Under the pieces are notes generated by a model. That model was not told the DNA's origin. It saw only the letters and a program-made list of their open reading frames with translations, and did not search any database. This document shows positions 60,688 through 64,000 of a DNA stretch of 64,000 bases, in pieces. The first letter of the stretch is position 1; the number at the start of each line of letters is the position of its first letter. Position numbers and translations under genes: made by a program. Source of the DNA: an uncultured Fibrobacter sp. (GTDB lineage Bacteria > Fibrobacterota > Fibrobacteria > Fibrobacterales > Fibrobacteraceae); NCBI GenBank assembly GCA_934699585.1, contig CAKUWY010000015.1, positions 24,355-88,354 on the forward strand, written 5' to 3'.

Positions 60688-62277
60688 ATGAACAAAGCCG
60701 CCATCATCGTTGCCGTATCCATGCTCCTGAGCCGCATCCTCGGGATTTTTCGCGAGATGCTCTTGGCCCATGCGGCGGGTGTGTCCCTAGAGAAGAACGC
60801 TCTGGACCTGGCATTCATGGTTCCGGACATCTTGAACCATGTGGTAAGTACCGGATTCCTGTCCATTATCTTTATCCCGATTTTTACGGGCTACAAGGTG
60901 GCCGGCGACGAGAGGGGAGGCTGGAAATTCTTCAGCAACGTGCTGAACACCTTCGGCATTGCCCTCTTGATTCTCGTAGTTCCCGCCTTCATCTGGATGA
61001 AGGAACTTTTGCAGTTGTTGACCGTCGATGGCGCTACGCCGGAACTTATCGAGCGCGCCACCTACTACGGCCGTATCATCTTGCCTGGCCAGATTTTCAT
61101 TTTTGTGGGGAGTATTCTGGTGGCGGTGCAGCATACCCGCAAGCAGTTCCTGGTGCCTTCCCTCACGGGATTAATTTACAACGTGGCCATTGTGGGTGGC
61201 GGTGCTGTTGGAATCGCGCTCAGTAAGTACACCGGCACGGATTTCGGCCTAGAGGGCTTTGCCTGGGGTGTGCCGGTAGGTGCCTTTATCGGTTTCTTTG
61301 CACTGCAGATATTCGGAGCCCAGATTGGCGGCGTGCGTTACGAATTTATCGTCCAGCCTACTCACCCGGACATTGTGCGCTATTTCAAGATGATGCTCCC
61401 CATGTCCCTTGGCGTAGGTTCCATGTTCGGCCTGGAATTTATCATCCGTAGCTTTGGTGCGAATTTCGGCCCCGAGGGTATTTCCAGCCTCAACTACGCC
61501 TACCGTGTCATGTACACGCTGGTGGCGGTGTTCGGCTTTTCCGTCAGCGTCACCAGCTACCCCGACATGGCCCGCCTAGTCAAAGAGGGGGACTTTGTGA
61601 GCCTGAACCAAAAAATCTGGAAAAGCCTTTCCCGCATGTTTTGCATCTTGATTCCGGCGGTGGTCGCCGTGTGGGCCCTCAGTTTTCCGGCGGTGCGTAT
61701 CCTCTTTGAACGTGGCGCCTTCCATCGCGAAACGACCGAAGCCATTGCCGAAATTCTTCGCTGGTACTTGCCCGTGAGCCTCGGGCTTTGCCTCCAGGCG
61801 GTACTGGTCCGCAGTTTCTATGCCTGCGAACGCATGTGGGTGCCCACGCTCCTCAACACGGGTATCTTTGCCGCCACTATTCCCGCCTACATCGTGCTGG
61901 GCGCTCCCGAGATGGGGCTTGGCATCAGGAGCGTTCCCATTATCGGAGCGGCAGGCGCTATACTCCAGGTGCTCGCCATGATATTCATGTGGGCGAAAAA
62001 GAACGGCACCGACGGCATGGGGGCGGCCCTCATGAATATGCTTCGGGCGTTATTCACCTTCGCCATCATGATTGGGGTTGCGGTTGGTTTGGACCATGTT
62101 TCCGGCAGTTTTGTCCGCAGCGCAAACCTTATCGTTCTCGTGGCCTACAGCTGTGCCGCAGGAATCTTGCTGTTCGTGCTCACGCTCATTATCCAGCGCT
62201 ATCTCGGCAGCAAGGATGCCAGGGACATTCTGAATGAACTCCTTGGCAAGGTACTCCGCAAGCTACATCTGGCGTAA
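60688..62277 (+). CDS. murJ: lipid II flippase MurJ
   Basis: ATG 60688 (529 aa; the frame is open a little upstream). Features of the MviN/MurJ MOP-superfamily flippase: AVSMLLSRILGIFREMLLAHAAG, DLAFMVPDILNHVVSTGFLSIIFIPIF, ILPGQIFIFVGSILVAVQHTRKQF, FVPSLTGLIYN and RILFERGAFHRETTEAIAEILRWYLP. There are about 14 membrane segments. It flips lipid II to the periplasm for peptidoglycan synthesis. It is followed by a terminator. Confidence 0.93.
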   Translation: MNKAAIIVAVSMLLSRILGIFREMLLAHAAGVSLEKNALDLAFMVPDILNHVVSTGFLSIIFIPIFTGYKVAGDERGGWKFFSNVLNTFGIALLILVVPAFIWMKELLQLLTVDGATPELIERATYYGRIILPGQIFIFVGSILVAVQHTRKQFLVPSLTGLIYNVAIVGGGAVGIALSKYTGTDFGLEGFAWGVPVGAFIGFFALQIFGAQIGGVRYEFIVQPTHPDIVRYFKMMLPMSLGVGSMFGLEFIIRSFGANFGPEGISSLNYAYRVMYTLVAVFGFSVSVTSYPDMARLVKEGDFVSLNQKIWKSLSRMFCILIPAVVAVWALSFPAVRILFERGAFHRETTEAIAEILRWYLPVSLGLCLQAVLVRSFYACERMWVPTLLNTGIFAATIPAYIVLGAPEMGLGIRSVPIIGAAGAILQVLAMIFMWAKKNGTDGMGAALMNMLRALFTFAIMIGVAVGLDHVSGSFVRSANLIVLVAYSCAAGILLFVLTLIIQRYLGSKDARDILNELLGKVLRKLHLA

Positions 62278-62310
62278 GTCTGGCTGACCAAAATTTTTTC
62301 ACCGCATAAA

Positions 62311-62340
62311 AAAAAGCCCGAAACAATGTCTCGGGCTTTC
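62311..62340. terminator. terminator between murJ and GH45 gene
   Basis: AAAGCCCGA-AACAATGTC-TCGGGCTTT with A-run upstream and T3 downstream; usable by both converging genes. Confidence 0.8.
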
Positions 62341-62358
62341 TGCTTTAAATCCGTGATA

Positions 62359-63414
62359 TTAGTAGTTCTGGTAGCTGGGTGCGCTAGACAGGTTCGGACT
62401 TGTGTTGATTGTGGAGGTGTATTTGTCCACCAGGTACTGCGGGCATTCCACTTCCTTGTAAAGGGTAACAGGGTTGTTTGCCGCTTCGAACCAGTTCACA
62501 AACCACATGCAGCCGTCGTATAGAGTCTTGTTCTTACTTTCAAAAACGCTCTTGCACTGTTGTGCAACGCAATCCTTGAACTGTGCAACGCTTGCGTCTG
62601 CGCCAAGCCTGTTTTCGCATGTCGTATAGAAGCCGCCATAGTCTTGGCCCAGTTCAGATTTGGAAACTCCAATCTGCTTGCTCAAGGCATCAAACTGTCC
62701 CACGCCGCCGCCGGGAATCATGATATCGAACTGGCCGCCACTAACGTCGTAACCCACATTGGACGCCATAATGATAAGTGTCTTGTTCATCAGTAGCTTG
62801 TGGGCGGGTTTGTCCCCGTATTTTCCTTCGCCGGTGAACTGGATCTGATAGCACTTGCCGCAGGTCCCTTGTTCATTAGCGCCTGGAGCCGCACCGAAGG
62901 CGTATGCCAAGGTGTCGTTTATTGCTACGGGAATCATGTCTATGCAGGTGTAAGCACCCCCTCCTTCACAGGAACTGACCGTTCCCTTGAGCCAGGTACC
63001 GTCTTCGCTCTTGGTAAATGCGGGGATTTCTTCGCCCTTGATGCTGCAGCTGCGGGCAATGCGGTAGGGGTTTGCGTTCTGGTTTACTTTTTCGGGCCAA
63101 GAGCAGTGGGGCTTACAGGCGTCCCAATAACGCGTGGCAAATCCGCGAGTGACTCCGGCTCCGCCGTTGGACAATTTTTCGTAGTTTGCTATCGGGTAGC
63201 CGCTGGCATCCACCTTTTCGGTCTGCTGAGGGTTGCTGCTGTCAGAGGATGTGGTTTTGGTAGAATCGCCAGAAGGTGTTGTTTGATCGCTTGTTTTGGT
63301 TTCTTCACAAGTGTCGCCGCAAGTCGTGACGGGCGAGGGCGAGTCGCTGCTACACCCTCCCAAGAGGGCAAGACCAGAAACCAAGATGAGTCCGCTCAAA
63401 AAAACAGTACGCAT
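62359..63414 (-). CDS. GH45-family endoglucanase lipoprotein
   Basis: The 351-residue lipoprotein (lipobox GLALLGGCSSD, Cys21) has a Ser/Thr-rich linker (about residues 36-68), then the GH45 signature TRYWDACKPHCSW (catalytic Asp98). SGGQFDIMIPGGGVG follows (second catalytic Asp230), with many Cys as in the family. GH45 enzymes cut beta-1,4-glucan internally with inversion. Attachment by lipid suggests action at the cell surface during cellulose breakdown, as expected for Fibrobacter. The minus-strand promoter region holds TATCTTGT. Confidence 0.9.
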   Translation of the reverse strand: MRTVFLSGLILVSGLALLGGCSSDSPSPVTTCGDTCEETKTSDQTTPSGDSTKTTSSDSSNPQQTEKVDASGYPIANYEKLSNGGAGVTRGFATRYWDACKPHCSWPEKVNQNANPYRIARSCSIKGEEIPAFTKSEDGTWLKGTVSSCEGGGAYTCIDMIPVAINDTLAYAFGAAPGANEQGTCGKCYQIQFTGEGKYGDKPAHKLLMNKTLIIMASNVGYDVSGGQFDIMIPGGGVGQFDALSKQIGVSKSELGQDYGGFYTTCENRLGADASVAQFKDCVAQQCKSVFESKNKTLYDGCMWFVNWFEAANNPVTLYKEVECPQYLVDKYTSTINTSPNLSSAPSYQNY

Positions 63415-63815
63415 AAAACACTTCCTTTAGGTTTCCCCATCCCAGGCAACAAGATAGTTATGTAGCCATGCATTTTGAATATCGGGGAATGAAAAAAGAT
63501 TTTTATGCGAGTTCAAATGTAAACTTTGTAAAATTTTCACTTTGTAAAAATCTTTTTACAAATTTTTCGCATTTAATTCACATTTGCCGCCTTATTCACA
63601 ACCATAAGTTTAATATGTGTTGATAAGTTGTTGGATTTAGGCTACGGCAATGCTAAATGTGCCTTTTTCTTATTAAATTCGCCATTTTTCGCTTACTACC
63701 CCTTTGTGAATAATATCGCCCCCCTTTACAGAAAGGACCGAGGGGCTTGAGCCCCGAAATTCCCCGTTTTTGCAAAAATTCAAAGAAAAATGCTTGCAAT
63801 TATTTCTTGATTTAC
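63415..63815. other. intergenic region upstream of tuf
   Basis: No gene seen. It contains a perfect inverted repeat TTTGTAAAAA-TC-TTTTTACAAA (63541-63562) in an AT-rich block with repeated TTTGTAAA words. A GC hairpin GGGGC-TTGA-GCCCC lies at 63742-63755. The remainder looks like promoter and leader DNA. Confidence 0.5.
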
Positions 63816-63823
63816 TAAATTTG
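63816..63823 (+). promoter_or_regulatory. TAnnTTTG-type -7 element of tuf
   Basis: TAAATTTG, an exact core match, with TTGC 18 nt upstream (63794-63797) as -33 candidate. A leader of about 107 nt precedes the tuf ATG. Confidence 0.5.
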
Positions 63824-63930
63824 TGGCTCAATTTCGGCGAGTACCGCTTCCTATGCTCTCCGAAGTAACGGAAGTCCTTGAGGCTTCTTGACTTGAAGCG
63901 ATAAACCTTCTGCTGAAGAAGAGGAATAAA

Positions 63931-64000
63931 ATGGCAAAAGAACATTTTGATAGAAGCAAGCCGCACTGCAACATCGGCACCATCGGCCACGTTGACCACG
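63931..64000 (+). CDS. tuf: elongation factor Tu (first 23 codons only)
   Basis: The ATG follows GAGGAATAAA. The visible residues [23 protein letters not shown] match the EF-Tu N-terminus up to the start of the G1 loop (GHVDHGK). The gene runs off the window. EF-Tu delivers aminoacyl-tRNA to the ribosome. Confidence 0.95.

Noticed and set aside
63822..63930. A tRNA gene in the tuf leader
   Set aside because: Several short complementary words are present but no cloverleaf or T-loop motif (GTTCRA) in the right place.

Overview
The window looks like chromosome of a Fibrobacter or close relative (Fibrobacterota). Reasons: several lipoproteins carry the C-terminal FISUMP-type domain described from Fibrobacter succinogenes; a TIGR02147-type regulator gene overlaps a lipoprotein gene; one huge secreted protein has a long Ser-rich linker; there is a GH45-like endoglucanase lipoprotein; and parts resembling the outer-membrane branch of type IX secretion (PorV/PorQ-like, PorZ-like, FlgD/T9SS-like C-termini) are present. 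LptF/LptG, BamD and an LpxL-like acyltransferase show a Gram-negative envelope. A class III ribonucleotide reductase fits anaerobic life.

Layout. 1-3.5 kb: two tandem modular FISUMP lipoproteins. 3.6-8.2 kb (minus): Rpn-type nuclease, then PHP phosphoesterase, beta-barrel protein and BamD. 8.3-14.1 kb: lptF-lptG, GAF-GGDEF diguanylate cyclase and a sodium:solute symporter. 15.2-18.4 kb: anaerobic RNR, with the glycyl-radical domain in its own 48-codon ORF between nrdD and nrdG. 18.4-22.6 kb: rhomboid protease, tRNA-Gly, membrane nucleotidyl cyclase, HemW. 22.7-29.9 kb: two giant paralogous surface proteins. 30-37.7 kb: FKBP lipoprotein, ArgA, nitroreductase, FolE, glycogen synthase-like GT4, DsbD. 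37.7-42 kb: ECF sigma factor, PorZ-like propeller, small lipoprotein, CCA-adding enzyme. 42-46.7 kb: membrane protein and GT2, PorV-like protein, sigma-54 activator. 47-51.8 kb: aspartokinase, initiator tRNA, orphan PIN protein, GatB, PurO-like IMP cyclohydrolase. 51.9-63.4 kb: secreted esterase, phosphoesterase lipoprotein, small FISUMP lipoprotein, LpxL, the TIGR02147/lipoprotein cluster, MurJ, GH45. The window ends in the first codons of tuf.

The signals most worth pursuing are: (1) a TIGR02147 regulator next to two paralogous lipoprotein genes, with the same GTATTGT direct repeat (22-bp period) in front of the regulator and of the second lipoprotein; (2) the split nrdD and the missing canonical nrdG start, under two NrdR-box-like palindromes 31 bp apart; (3) TAnnTTTG-like promoter boxes, several only 4-6 nt before an ATG, suggesting leaderless mRNAs; (4) two dispersed repeat families, one of which has entered coding regions in frame; (5) a G9 tract in the PorZ-like gene. 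All function calls come from reading motifs by eye; no database search was possible.
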